Part shown: positions 40,518 through 53,800 of the stretch, in pieces
How the letters are laid out: each line of letters opens with the position of its first letter
Position numbering within the stretch: the first letter of the stretch is position 1
Assembly (NCBI GenBank): GCA_031216445.1
Contig: CM062218.1
Span: 7,461,001 to 7,525,000, forward strand
Direction: 5' to 3'
Origin: Lateolabrax maculatus
Taxonomy: Eukaryota > Chordata > Actinopteri > Acropomatiformes > Lateolabracidae
DNA length: 64,000 bases
Position numbers and translations under genes: made by a program
Notes under the pieces: generated by a model
What the model was told of the DNA's origin: nothing
Seen by the model: only the letters and a program-made list of their open reading frames with translations
Databases searched by the model: none

Positions 40518-43500
40518 TCAGTCCTTCCCTTTACCCTTTTTTGGTGCTTTGTTGGATTTGTTGAGGATCTTCATGAGGTTTTTGGACATAAAGTATGGCT
40601 TCTGTATAGATCCATCATTACGCTCCAAGTCCTCCACTGTCGGTAAGAGCAAAATTGAGAAAAAGTGATGAAACAGATCACGTGTGCTCATTTCCCAACA
40701 CAAATAAAGAATTCCCATGTTGGCAGTATCCATGCAAACAGGTGATTTTTACTCATATGGGTAAAGGTGAAGTTATCAGTCTACAGTGACTGTTTTACTG
40801 TGTCAATAAAATATATTAAAATGTAATGTACAGGCTCTTATAAACACTCAGTAAACTGTAAACATCTACTCACAGAAGCAGAGGAAGAGTGTGTCGACAC
40901 ACATGTTGTACACACTGAAGAATCCATGAGCTATGAAATAGCTACCAAACACCACCGTCTACAAAAAAACACAGATTTTGGAACAAAAAAGGCAAAACAA
41001 AGATAAGATTCGGAATAAACTTCAGTTAGTCTGAATCTGTATCTGAATGATTACTGACAAAAACAGAGAAGGACAATTTGTAACTTACAATAATTGGCAT
41101 CCAGTAGTAGTTGAGGGTTTCAGAGCGGAAGGTGTTTCCGGGCAGTAATATTCGCCCAGAGAAGAAAAAGAAGGACAATACGCCTGGAAAAAGATTAAGA
41201 TATCAGTGTTTCCTGATGCATTTATGTAAATCTGTATTGGGCTTCACTGTATTATGAACACATCTTTATTTAGTTTTTTAGTTTTATTTTTAAAACTTTT
41301 ATTTTTTATTTTATTTTTTAAAGTTTTTTTTCTTTTGTTCTATTGGATTAGAATTATTATTTTTGATGATTTGAGCTCTGCTATTGCACCTATAACATTT
41401 AAAACATGATGAATTTAGGGTTACAAACCCAGTAGAGACACAACGTATTTAAAAGAGAGAGAGAGAATATAGCGTTGGCTAAAAACAACCTGAAGGACTT
41501 TACATTTTCTCTTAATGTGAAGTTATTTATTTAAGACTGATTTTATTAAACCCTTATCCAAGCTCTTTCAGCTGTAATATATGTATGTTTAAACACATTA
41601 TCTCCGAGGGAATACAGTAGTCTCTAGGAATTTACTTAACTAAATATTGGCTGTAAATCCCAACTAGATAATAAAATTCTGGTTGAAACACGTCAATATT
41701 TACTTATTTAGTTCTGTCTTTTTTACCACTCTCATCAACCATGTTCCCAGATGCTACAGGCAGCTGTTTTCAGCAAAAAATCTCTGATAAACGCACTGTA
41801 CACTACCTACTCAGCACCAAAGGGCAGACAGACACAGCTGGTGAATATAGTGGAGCATTTACCTGCTAAAGAGTCAGATATTTCCCTCAGGAGTTGGTTT
41901 AGAGTGTATAGGTGCATAGTTTACCAGCCCTGCAATTTTAAACACTGCTTGGACACATTTTTCTTGCCTTTCCTAATGCATCCTTACCTACTCCTCCGAC
42001 CACTAAGAGCTTCCCAAAGAACAACAGCAGGTCTGTCACTTTATCGAGCACCACGACCCTGAGGAGGACACAGTCAGGGAGTCAGAGTCATGACACTATT
42101 TGCTGATTATCTCAAACACATGCAAATATATTCATGTTATGGACATGTCAGACAACATGGAGCCAGCCAGCCCTGAAAACACAGACTAAAACCCCTTTAG
42201 AATTAGGAAACATGACTTCAGCACAAACCTTATTATGTTTCTCATGAGCAGCATGAAAGCGTTTTTGGCTGACACACAGAAGTTTTTCCCATAAATAGCG
42301 ATCTGTCGGGAAAACAAAATCAACTTGTTTTTAGGAAAATAAAATGGTCTACATAATACAAGTAATATCCAATATATTACATTAAAAATCTGGCCCAAAC
42401 TGTACTATAGTGTGTTGTGCTCACCATGATGTAAGCGTTCCTGTTGAGGAACTTGATGAACTTCTCCAGACACCAAAAGCAGCACTTCATGCAGCATAAT
42501 ATGAAACGAGCAACTGGATTCTGCGCAGCTGGGGACAAAAAGCCAAAACAAGTATAAGCAGCCTGTGATTTATTTGACGCCATTAAACGACTAACACTCT
42601 CTTTTTTGTGAAGACACATGACCCTAACCCCAAATCACCAAATTTTGAGATAGAGGGTTTTCTTTGGACACTGACAACATGTGGCTTCAAATGCCTCTCA
42701 AATATGTCCTGGGATTCATATTCATATTCATATATTAAATGTTGCACTGAATAAAGTGTTCTTTGTCAGGATCAAGACTTCAGATGTCTTATTTACACTG
42801 AAACGCAAAAAAAAACCAAGCAGATAAGAAAATGTTGAGTATCCTTCAAGGTAACGCAGACAGTGAGATGAGGGTACGTCAGCCTTACCTCTTGTTTTAT
42901 GGTCAATGTACTCCAGAAGGATCCTCACTATCTGCACCAGGGTCAGGATCAAAGCACCAAATGCCAAGGAGCCCACATGGTACCTGAAATGTAAAAAAAA
43001 TTATAATCTTACTGGTTATTTGTGTATCTAAAACTTTTTTCAGTAGCAAGTGAAACCCACAGCGTGCATATTTTTACCAATGAAATGAAAAATATAGTCA
43101 AAGCGGCTGGTAAAACAACCTTTGCAGCTACAGTCTATATTGGTTAGAAGCTGAGGTCTGCTTCATCAAACTGTTATGTGTAGGTCTAAAGCGCCCTCTA
43201 GAAGTCAGAGAAGGAACTGCAGTCAGCCAGTATGTCCTGTCATAATGTTATCACGTCACTAGCAGACCTATACAACAGAAATCCTTAGGCACTACATGCA
43301 CTTTGCACATGTTATTTGGGATTTAATCGATGTGACAGCAGCTCATTGACCTACCTGAGTGAGCGTATAAAGCTAGCAGACACGGGGAACATGGGGATAT
43401 CGCCTGGTTTGTTGAAGGCCCAGTAGTAGGAGGCAAAGGCCCCCGCCAATGTACAATGCCCCAAGGCGATGACGAAGTTGACACACCAGAGAAAAGCCAC

Positions 43501-46500
43501 CGCGTTGTAGATCTGCAGGTTGAAGAGGTTCCTCTGAAAGAGACCCTCGTCGTTGTATTTGATAAAGATGCAGCTGGCTGAGGAGCAGCCTGGGTAATCT
43601 GATGAGGTGAAGTTCTGAGAGGAGGAGAGGGACAGAGAGGCTTTTTATCCCACTCATCATATCAGCCATTGGTCTTTGGTGACTGGACATGTTATATTTA
43701 CCCTTTTATAGATGACTAGTAATTCAGTTTTACAGGGGAAATATTTTTATATCATTAAATCACAGTGTCCTGGTGTTTCAACAGCTGACAGTCAGATTCT
43801 TTCTACTGGCTAATTCAACCATAGGGAAAAATGTGAGCAAGTTTTTACTCTAGGTCACATTTTTTTATCCACACTACATTGACATTCTGCCCACTCACCT
43901 GAGGGTCACAGTCGACAGAGCCATTGATAGCCTTACAGTCGGCCTCAGTGGAGTTGAGAGCCACCACTCTGTAGATTGGGGATCCTGAAGTGGCCAAATA
44001 TCTACATACATCAGTTTAAGAGAAGAACTGTAGAAGTGATTGTAGAGTAAAACTAAGCACACAATGGGTGACAGATTTAAAAAACAGGCTGTACAAGCAT
44101 ATGGAAAGCAGTGATATTAACAGCCTGTATACCAATATATACAAACAAACAAAAATAAAATTAAAAGGATACAAAGCAGTGGCTCCCCAGTAAGCAACAC
44201 ACACCAGCAGGAGAACAAAGGTGACCAGAGGGTACAGCAGAGAGGTCATCATGTGACTGATTGCCCTGGGGAATATGATCACACACATCATGAGGTTATG
44301 CCGAAGCCATATGGACTTTTCATGGTACAATACAAACTAATTTGAAGGTTCACTGATTTCACTAGAATTTGGTCTCAGAAAAATGCCCTCAAAATTATTA
44401 ATGTAATATAATTATTATTGAATACATCTTTAAATAAATCCCCTTTAAGAGAAAGAGCATTTTTTATCAATTAAGAACATTTAGCTTAAAGTTAGGTGTA
44501 ATTAAAAGTGAGTAAACCCTGTGAACAATGTTTTACTACATGACATTATCACTCACTTGCTGGACTCCTGGATGAGGGCGATGGCTATAAGGATTCTGGT
44601 CCGCAGGAAGATGATGGTCAGGAGGATGATCGCCTCCGCCACAGATATGATTATCACTGAGGGGGGAGGAGAGGAGGAGAATGACAAAAGTGAAAAGAAG
44701 GAATAAAGCCACTGAAAAAGTTTAAAACTAAGGAAAAACAACATATGCTACTTCAGCATAGCTTAAAAATGTGAACTCAAAAAAGGAGAAATATCCAATG
44801 TGAGCTACATAAACAGCTGCAGCGAGGCACAACCCTGAAATCTGGGTCATCTTTCATCAGAAGCATTTTACAATGTCATGAATCAAGTGGTGTTGTAAAC
44901 ATGACATGCGACTCGTGTGTATGGTTTTATTGGCAATTATTTGGGAATTACGATGTCATTGGTTATTTCCATTTTATAACCCTAATTTCCTTTGTACTGG
45001 TGTTTGTCTATGAGTAAAAGCTGCTTTGTTAAACTATTGCCATTACAGTCTGACTTTGTATCCAACGGGCAAAGTTAGAAGATAAAAATGTATCCCTGCA
45101 CTGTGAGAAATATTCAACGAGGGTAAAGTCAATAAGATAAAATGGCATTTTAATCAGACTTACAGAAGGCCAGCCAGGTCTCTTGGACTTGTAGGTAAAC
45201 GTTAAAGTTGGTGGTGAAACCAACGTCAGTGATGGTAGCAGCGGCTCGCTTGTAGTTATCATACTCCCAGTAACAGTGCCATATACCTGCAAGAGAAACA
45301 CGCCAACAACTCAGAGGCTACCAGGAACATATACTCTTGCTATAACAAATTAACTGCCCTTGTCGACCTACATACATAAAACAATAACTTTTGAGCTCCG
45401 CCTGTTAATAAGTGAAGTTAAACACAGGATCAGCAACACTTTCTAACTGAAGAGGAAATAAATCTGAAACTGCTTAATTCTGTACCTGTTTTCCCCACAG
45501 CACAGGTACAGAATTAATTTGTGGTGGTGTCGGACAGTTGGCTGCAAAACAGCACTGCATTCATGACACAAGTTATTTATCCAGGCTATATAATTGCACC
45601 TGCAGACTGTCTGTTTCACTTGTTCAACTGAATTCCCAAGCAGAAAGGAATGGTACACATGTTAATAAAATAAAAAAAATCTATTTAAGGGGTTGCATTC
45701 TACAAATGTAAAACACTGCCTTAAAAACCAGGTGAGTGTTTACCGTATGCCCCAGCGCCCAGGACTCCTAAGATGAGCACCCACACCATGACTGGAGCAG
45801 TGAATCTCAACAGCAACAGGAACAGCATACTGACCACCATGGCTATTAGCAGACCACTGAGGGAGAAGTAGGTAGGAGGGGTATGAAACATTTATAAAGA
45901 AAACCAACAAGGGGAGGATAAAATCTAATATTAAATTGAAGACATGTGACATAAAATTGTTTTAGTGCTGTTAAATATAAATATTTGAACATATTATCCT
46001 GTGATCTAGAAATATGTTGTCATATAGATGCCCTAAAAATTCTGAATAACTAATCCATGTTTATTTGATACAACCAGGAGTTCAGCTCTGTAATTAAAAT
46101 CTGACATCAAACAACTGAGTTGGGATTTTATTCTCAATTCAATCTCAAGTGATGGTGATGGCAGTGTGTAGTTCTGTAAAATAACTCACAGAAGGATCCA
46201 CGGCCATGACGATGCAAAATCTTCAAAGATTCGGACGCCAATGTCTCTGGCATTGAAGCCATTCACAATGTCCCTAATGAAGACACAAGCAAGTTGTGTT
46301 GGGGACATTTCTTCTTTCAAACAGTAAAAGTGAAAAACAAAGGGTCAGATTTAACAAATAACAAACAAATGTATGTAAAATCTCATACATCATCATACAG
46401 TGAACAGCAACTACTGAATAAATGCATTTGCTCTCCACTAATGAGACACAGATAAAGCATGACAGGCTAAAAAGATGGAGATAACCCCAGGCACTCAGCA

Positions 46501-49500
46501 TAGACAAAGAGAGGATGGAGTTTTTCTGCAGACTGTAAGAAAACTACACATTAATGCTCTAACTCTACAAGTCCCAAGAGAGAGTTTCACACCACATCTA
46601 AGGCCACTGTGTATACACATACACAGCAACAAAAGTAACTACTACCAGCGGCTACACTAAGCATCAACACAAAAACTCATGAAGCCACTAACCCTGAGCT
46701 GGTGATGAGGATAAAAAAGAAACAGGGTTATTATAGTGTGTTTGAGTCTTCATATGTGCAGTTATCTGTGATTTTTGTTTTTAAATCAACATGAGATGAG
46801 GTAAGGAATCCGCTGTATCTTACCCAGTGCCATTCTTGATTATGTTGATTGTCTCATTGGTTGAAGAGGGTAAGCCTGGAATATTGGAAAAGTCCGAGGG
46901 GATCCTCCCCAGTGCTGAGATATCGGGAAAACATCTCCCCAGCGCTAACAGTGGAGAAAATATCAAATCAAATCAGCTTGAAATTGATTCAATTATAATT
47001 TACTTTGCATCACAAGCTATCATCCATTGAATATACATAGAAATAAATAGGAGCACTTCCACTCACCAGAGGTCGTGGGTACGAAGAAGAAAGGACACAG
47101 CTCTTTGTCCTTAATTTCTGCAACACTCTGAAAATAAAACAATACCATGTGGTTAAAAAAATTTAAATGCAGCCCATCTGGTGCCAAAATGTTGCATCTG
47201 GGAACATACAGAGAGAGACACAAAGTTTACACGTTAACAAAAAATGGGACTGACCAGCTTAGTAGTTGCCAGGTCTATAGATGGCACACAGAAGCTTTGA
47301 TTGAAAACATCTGCTGGCTTTACATTAGGAAGATATGACAGTATTCCCACAGCCCAGAACTCAGTGGGACACTTCTCCACGCACACCTATAAGCAGCGAA
47401 AAAAAGAGGATTATTTCTGGGACACTGGGAGAGTACAGCAAACGGTCCAGTATCATTAGAAACAACAAAATCAAGCAGCCTTCTCTACCTGTGTGGTGGG
47501 GCACTGAAAACCATTTAGAGCAGTTGCCATAACATTAACAGATGAGGCACATTTGAGAATGTCAAAGTAGAGCAGGTTGGGTCGGTCTCTGAGAGAGGGA
47601 CGACAGGAAGAAAGAGTTACTTTAATTTTCTATCAGTCAAATATATATTTATTATATCTAGTACATGTAAAAATAATATGAAAGGACAAGATAAAGATTA
47701 AATTACTTATTTGGTCCAATGCCACAGAACCACCCGGTTGAGTTCCTTGGATAAAGAACATGTCTAGGATCTCCATAGAGCCAAGCTGATAAACACACAC
47801 ATTAAAACAGAGATAAGAAGAAAAGCCAGTGACGTAAAAGATAATGGCAAGTTAGTTAGTAACGCTCCACTATGTCCATTTAGTCGCTTATGTTTTGTAC
47901 TGACACAAAAACTGCACTTTTATTGTGTTTGTTTGGGAGGATTTTGTAAAAAAAAGATATAGTTCTGATTTATTGATTGAGGCTGGTGTTACACCAGATT
48001 CTGTAATTATCAGATTCTGTGAACTGATGAGGAAATGTTACCAGTCTAATATTGAGACTGGGTTTCAAATTGCTGTTTTTGTTAACACCTATGATAGGAA
48101 CATTTGCAGTGCCAGTATAGCTAAAATGCTGTATTTAGGTCACAGATTTGGTGTAATACCAGCAATTAATGGATTTTTTCAGTCCAACCACAAGAGGGCA
48201 CAACAGTCTATCTGAATATCTCTCTTGTTCCTATGGAGTTTGGTTTGAATGCACTCATTGTTAGTTGCTGTAAAGTACTGTATTACTAACAGATTGTTTT
48301 TAGATCTTAGCTAGACACAAACACAGACTACAGGTGGTAAACTCCTTGACTATATTGACTATCACCACTGCTTCTCATATATTACCTATTTAAAGTAGAA
48401 TATTTTGTTAATGGGGAATAAATCCAGCTCTTTATGTCTCAACACCAGTACATTAATCTACTTAACCACTACAACAAATCCACCCTAGCCAACCAATGCT
48501 TTTGAACTCCCTCTAGTGAAGAGCGGATCATCTGGGACGCACTCAGCTGCTGACTCACATGAGGTGACTGCATTACATATCAGTCCTCTCTGTTGACTGT
48601 AGATAAGAGAGAGTACCCCCCAGTGTTGGAATGAGTTTGATCACAGGGCAATAAAGGGCCGCTGACTGGATGTTCACATGATAATCAGCTGTTTGTACTT
48701 TCAGTATCGGTATTAGAAAATTAAAACAGATAACAAAGAAAGGGAGGGAAAAATCTAAGATAATAGATGAGATAAATGCATACTTTACTACAAAATAATT
48801 ACTAAGATTCACTGATAAACAGCTAAAGCATTGTGTTAGCTCTGACCCAACTGTATAGTGCTTTTTTGCAAAAACTGTAAAAACATCAACTTTTAACTGG
48901 ATTAAATGATGGTAAGGTATAAGAAGATAGTGGAGATGTACTACAAAATGAATAAATATAAGATACAAACAGAAATTAAAGCTGCAAGCAGCGATGTGCG
49001 GGCCCTCACGACAGTGCGCACGATGACCTTATAGTGTTTATCTTCTTTCCTTTTGCAATTGATAAATACAGCTTTCTTGTTAGTGGTATTGTTTTAGTTT
49101 AATAGCCAAAACCATCTGTATGTCAAACCATTGAAAAGTTATGTTGTTGTAATGACAACATGATATTTGGTAATGTATAATTCACAGGGGGTGTCAGGAG
49201 TTTAATAAGCTTTGTTTTTATATCTGGTAGTAGCGGTAGGTACTAGACATACTACATATACTATTTGAATTATGTATGTAATGTTATGAAGTATTAATTA
49301 CATTAAACCAAATCTGTCCTATGCATTCCAACACATAGAGTGATTGCCCCACCAGATGTGAATTATCTGGAACTCTACCTCTACTTTTAAAACTGTATGG
49401 TTATGTGTTATTTTACTTTGTATGTTTTCAATTTAAAATGCAACACTGTTGTATTAGTCCAGGCTTTGGGGTTGAAACTTCTTTTCTTGTGATATGTGGT

Positions 49501-50764
49501 AAAAAGAAATGTACATCATGTGTAGACCACACAGTGACAAATTCATGTAAAGCACATAAAGATTGCCACATAACACTTACTTCTTGTTGTTAGGAGGTGG
49601 TTTAGTGACTATGACACCTATTTGGTGTTTAGTTGTGCTCAGGCGGGGACTGTATCAAGCATGTGAAATTTTGAAACGTTCTGACCACGCGGAGTACTGT
49701 TACAAAAAGTCCATCTGTCACAGGCAGCTGTCCAGGTTAAAGCCATTGGGATGTCTAACAGAGGTTTGGTTTTGTATCCATTACCATGGCAACGCTGCCA
49801 TCTGCTGGACGAAAAAAAAACAGCTCCAGAATATTTTAAGTGCTTCGTGGCCAAAAGTCAAACTTTGGTGGCACGCCACCGCCATACCGTTCGAGGTGTG
49901 CGGAAATCCTTCATAATACATCATGTATGAGGGCTTTTGTATATTCTGACCAAGTTTGAAGTGGATCTGATTAACTTCTTACGAGCAGTATGTAAATTTG
50001 TAAAATTCATAAAAATTTGGACATAAAAGTAAAAATATCTGACTTCCTGTTTGTTTTAGGGTATGGCTCCATGAGACTTTTTGGTGCGTCTAGCCATGAT
50101 ACGTGTGCTTACTAAATTTTGTACATGTATGGCTCACTAGAGCATCCTAAGTTTAGGGGGCGCTAGTGAGCCATTTTGCCAACCCCATGTCCGACACCCA
50201 TAAAATACCTAAATTTTCGCCAGTTCTGATTCATGTGCAAAGTTTAACAACTTTCCGAGCATGTTTAAGGCTTCTAAAACGCGATTAACTTGCATAAATA
50301 ATAATAATAAACACTTGCATTTCAATAGGGCCTTCACGCCTGTTGGCAGCTCGGGTCCTAATAAATTGAGGGATTTAGGGTAGTGACTCTGACAAGTACC
50401 CAGTGGAGAGAAAAAGCACACTGTAGTGTCTTAAGAAAACCCACAGTCAGTGTCTGAGGTTTTAATGGCGCAACATCTTTTTGAAACTCCGAAAGTTGTG
50501 ACAGCTTTGTTATTTAACATTATTTAGCAAGGCACTGAAAATCCCTCTGCTACTGCAGTGTTATTTTAATCATCTGCAGAGACTTTATGTATAGACTTTG
50601 GTTAATGCATGAATTTATACAGGACCCTGTGAGGACCTTTCACTGTGGTGTTGTGGCAGCGTGGGGGAGTTGTCTTGTTAACGTTTGTTACATTTCATCT
50701 AACTCTCAGCAAGAAAGTGAATAACCATATTCCTCAAAATGTTCCTGTTCCTTTAAGATAAGCA

Positions 50765-50852
<88 letters not shown>

Positions 50853-53800
50853 CCAAGGGAGGAGATGGTGGTGTAAACAATGACTGATCATGAAAAGCAG
50901 TGAGCACGGGGCTGATCAAAGGCCTGTTTTGTTTTTTTGGTTTTGTCAGGTTACTCTCACCTAAAATCCCGACTGCCATGTAGCCCAGGATGACTACCAT
51001 AAACAGGATACAGCAGATTATATCAGTGCACCCTCTGATGAAAAAAGAAAGACAGAGCAACAGGTTTAAGTGAGCAGGCTGAGCTTTGCCTTGGGGGGTG
51101 ACAATTGTGATTCCATCAGTCAAAAGAAACTCAGCAAACACAACACAAAAACACACACAGTACATCAGAAAAATTACATCTAGACTGAGGATTGAGGGGT
51201 TAAAGGAGTGGGAAACAGCCAGCAACCAATGAGACAGATTCACCTTTTCTTTATGGGTCCTTTGAATGTTGGGTCAAACTGAGCAGCTTCTCCTGGGAAA
51301 AGAAAACAGCATTACATACCTTTTAATACAAAGTACATTAATCCCACGCATACAATAACCTTTACTGCCTGGCATCGTCATTGTATAACATTAATCAGCA
51401 ACTTCCTTGTCTGGTTTCAGACTGATTGTCAAGGACACATTAGTTTATTACCTGATATGCATTTCCACCTCAAAGAAATGCACTGCTGATTAAATCTGTG
51501 TGTACTCTACTAAATATGGGGAAGATGGTGTGCATTAAGCGCTCACCGCTACTTTAGTATTTGTTTTGGCGTTCCTATAAAACCCAGGTGTTGACATTTC
51601 ATGTGTCCTTTTCTTAGAGTTAATGAATTATGGTGCAAGTTAATGAGGGAAAAGGTTTAGAGAGGACAGAACAAATCTTATATTTTTATGGGTGAGTTGC
51701 TCACAGGTGCCATAACGCTATAACTAAAGTGACTGTATAACAGGAAACAAATGTCTCATTGTTGTTTCCTGGAACAGAGAACAATGAAATCCAGTGGGTG
51801 TCCTTAATACCTCACATAACAAGCTGCTTTCCATACAAACTAAAGAGTCGTTGGTTCATCTTAGTTACTTCATGTGCATCTACAGTGGAGAGAGTAAAGA
51901 GGAGAGCTGAGGCACAGCAATGAAACTAGCAGCTCAGTTATTTGAATAGAATTTGAATTGAAAGTATGACTTTAGGAGGAGGGAGACTCACAGACGCTTC
52001 ATCATTTTAATGGTTATAATTGACAAACTGAAAACATTCCTGTCAGGAGATTCAGATTGGTCACCATCAGTCAGGCTCCCTCGCATTATCCTGTTGGGCT
52101 GGAAAAACACGCTTGGAGTATTCATCATAAGATGGTGAGGCCGACACCTTTTGGCAGGTTTCCCGTTGAAAAATACTTCGAGGAGAATCAGCATTTTTGT
52201 TCTCCAACACTTATTTACTAGAAAAACGAATAGAGGTCAAAGGTTTCGAGGAAGATCCTGACTGGCCTAATGGATCTTCAGTACGACGTGATGAAAAGTG
52301 TACAGGTGTTCATTTTGTTATCGGTCAGATTTCCATCTGATAAATGTAAATACCAACACGCTGTGTTTATTTGATTGGTCCCCAGGAATGGACATTTTTC
52401 CCAGCGGCTCACCATAATAATTTCTCATAGAAGCTAGAGCAAAACTATCTCCACGGGCTGTCATTTGAATAGAGGTGAAATGGGTCTGTGTCCGCACTGC
52501 CGGCCGACTATCACATCAGCACTTCTGAGCAGGATGCAAATCTTCAAACAGGTGGCATCAAGTTAGTAGCTATTCATACGGCTCTCAGAGTGGCACAGTA
52601 CCAGATTTAGTCTACTAAACAAAATACCAACAAACCAAACACACACGCTCATAGAGGACAAAAAAAGAATACAAATTTCCATGGAGCAGTGGTAAAGTAC
52701 AACCTTCAAAAGGAGGGAGAGAAATGTGAGAATAAATCGCTCAATGCAGCAATAAACTAAACTACATTTCCACGTCATACATGAGAATGGCTCTCTTCTA
52801 AACAAATTCCTATGATACAAATGATGAACATCTGACATGGACAATATGTGAATGAAGTGTGTGAATGTCAATCGACAGTCGCACAAACAAACATGAATGT
52901 GTGGACAGACCACAGATCAGTATCCAAGTCAATGCCTCTGTGCTCATCAGCTGTTTCCTGGACCTTCATTTGTGGAATAGTCTGACAAATTACTCAGATT
53001 ACTGATGTAAAATTTTCTCAACAGAGGAACCTGTTCAGCGGCCTCATGTTATGCCATGAGTGTCAGATTTCAGTTCTGCTAGGATACTGCTGTGTGTTAA
53101 GTAAATGGCAACAAGGAAAATGTCTCCCTGTGACTCTGTGTGACGCATATAAAAGCATTTCTCAGCTTTTATTTCCTCGTAAAAAGCTGGAGTAAAGCTT
53201 TAAACCTTTCAACCTTGAACCCCAGACAGGATAGCTGCAGGACATCTTTAGAGCTCAGATTTGCAACATCCAAAAAGACGACAAGTGTGAAGGTCATCAC
53301 TACACCTTGGCTGAAGAGGAGTGACACAAAAGAGGAAGCCGGTCCTTAATTTTACTTTATGTTGCACAAGTTGGGTTACAAAATTAATCAAAACATGAAT
53401 GAGTCATTTGGGGCAACAAATGATGATATTTCTTAAAGAAGTGGGTCACTTGACTGAAAGAACACCATAAGTAATCCAAATAAATATTTTAAAGACTGGT
53501 TTATTGTACAAACCTCGCCCTTTACTGCAAAAAGAGATGACAACAAGGTTAACTGGTAACCTGCAGTATACACAGGACTATCCGAGGGGAAAGAAAGTGT
53601 AAAGTCATCCTTACAAAGTAGTGTCAAAATTGTCAAAACTGTAATGTGACTACTGAACAGCTTTATGGTTTAACATGTCAACAGTCATGACAGCAGCAGA
53701 AAGGATTTCTTATCATTATAAATATTCAAAGAGAAAATGGATAGTAGGGGTGCAACTAGTGATAATTTCCATTATCAATCGACAAAAAATAGCCAATAAA

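Noticed and set aside
47925..48215. 96-codon plus-strand frame inside slc44a4 intron 3
   Set aside because: Antisense to the gene in AT-rich DNA, no recognised domain, no splice signals noted. A repeat fragment is more likely.
49563..49916. 117-codon frame
   Set aside because: Entirely within the 1.39-kb interspersed repeat, with no similarity to a known mobile-element protein.
50734..51243. 169-codon frame with a long SL run
   Set aside because: Combines the (CT)n microsatellite with real slc44a4 exon 3 sequence read through introns. Only 51034-50961 is coding.
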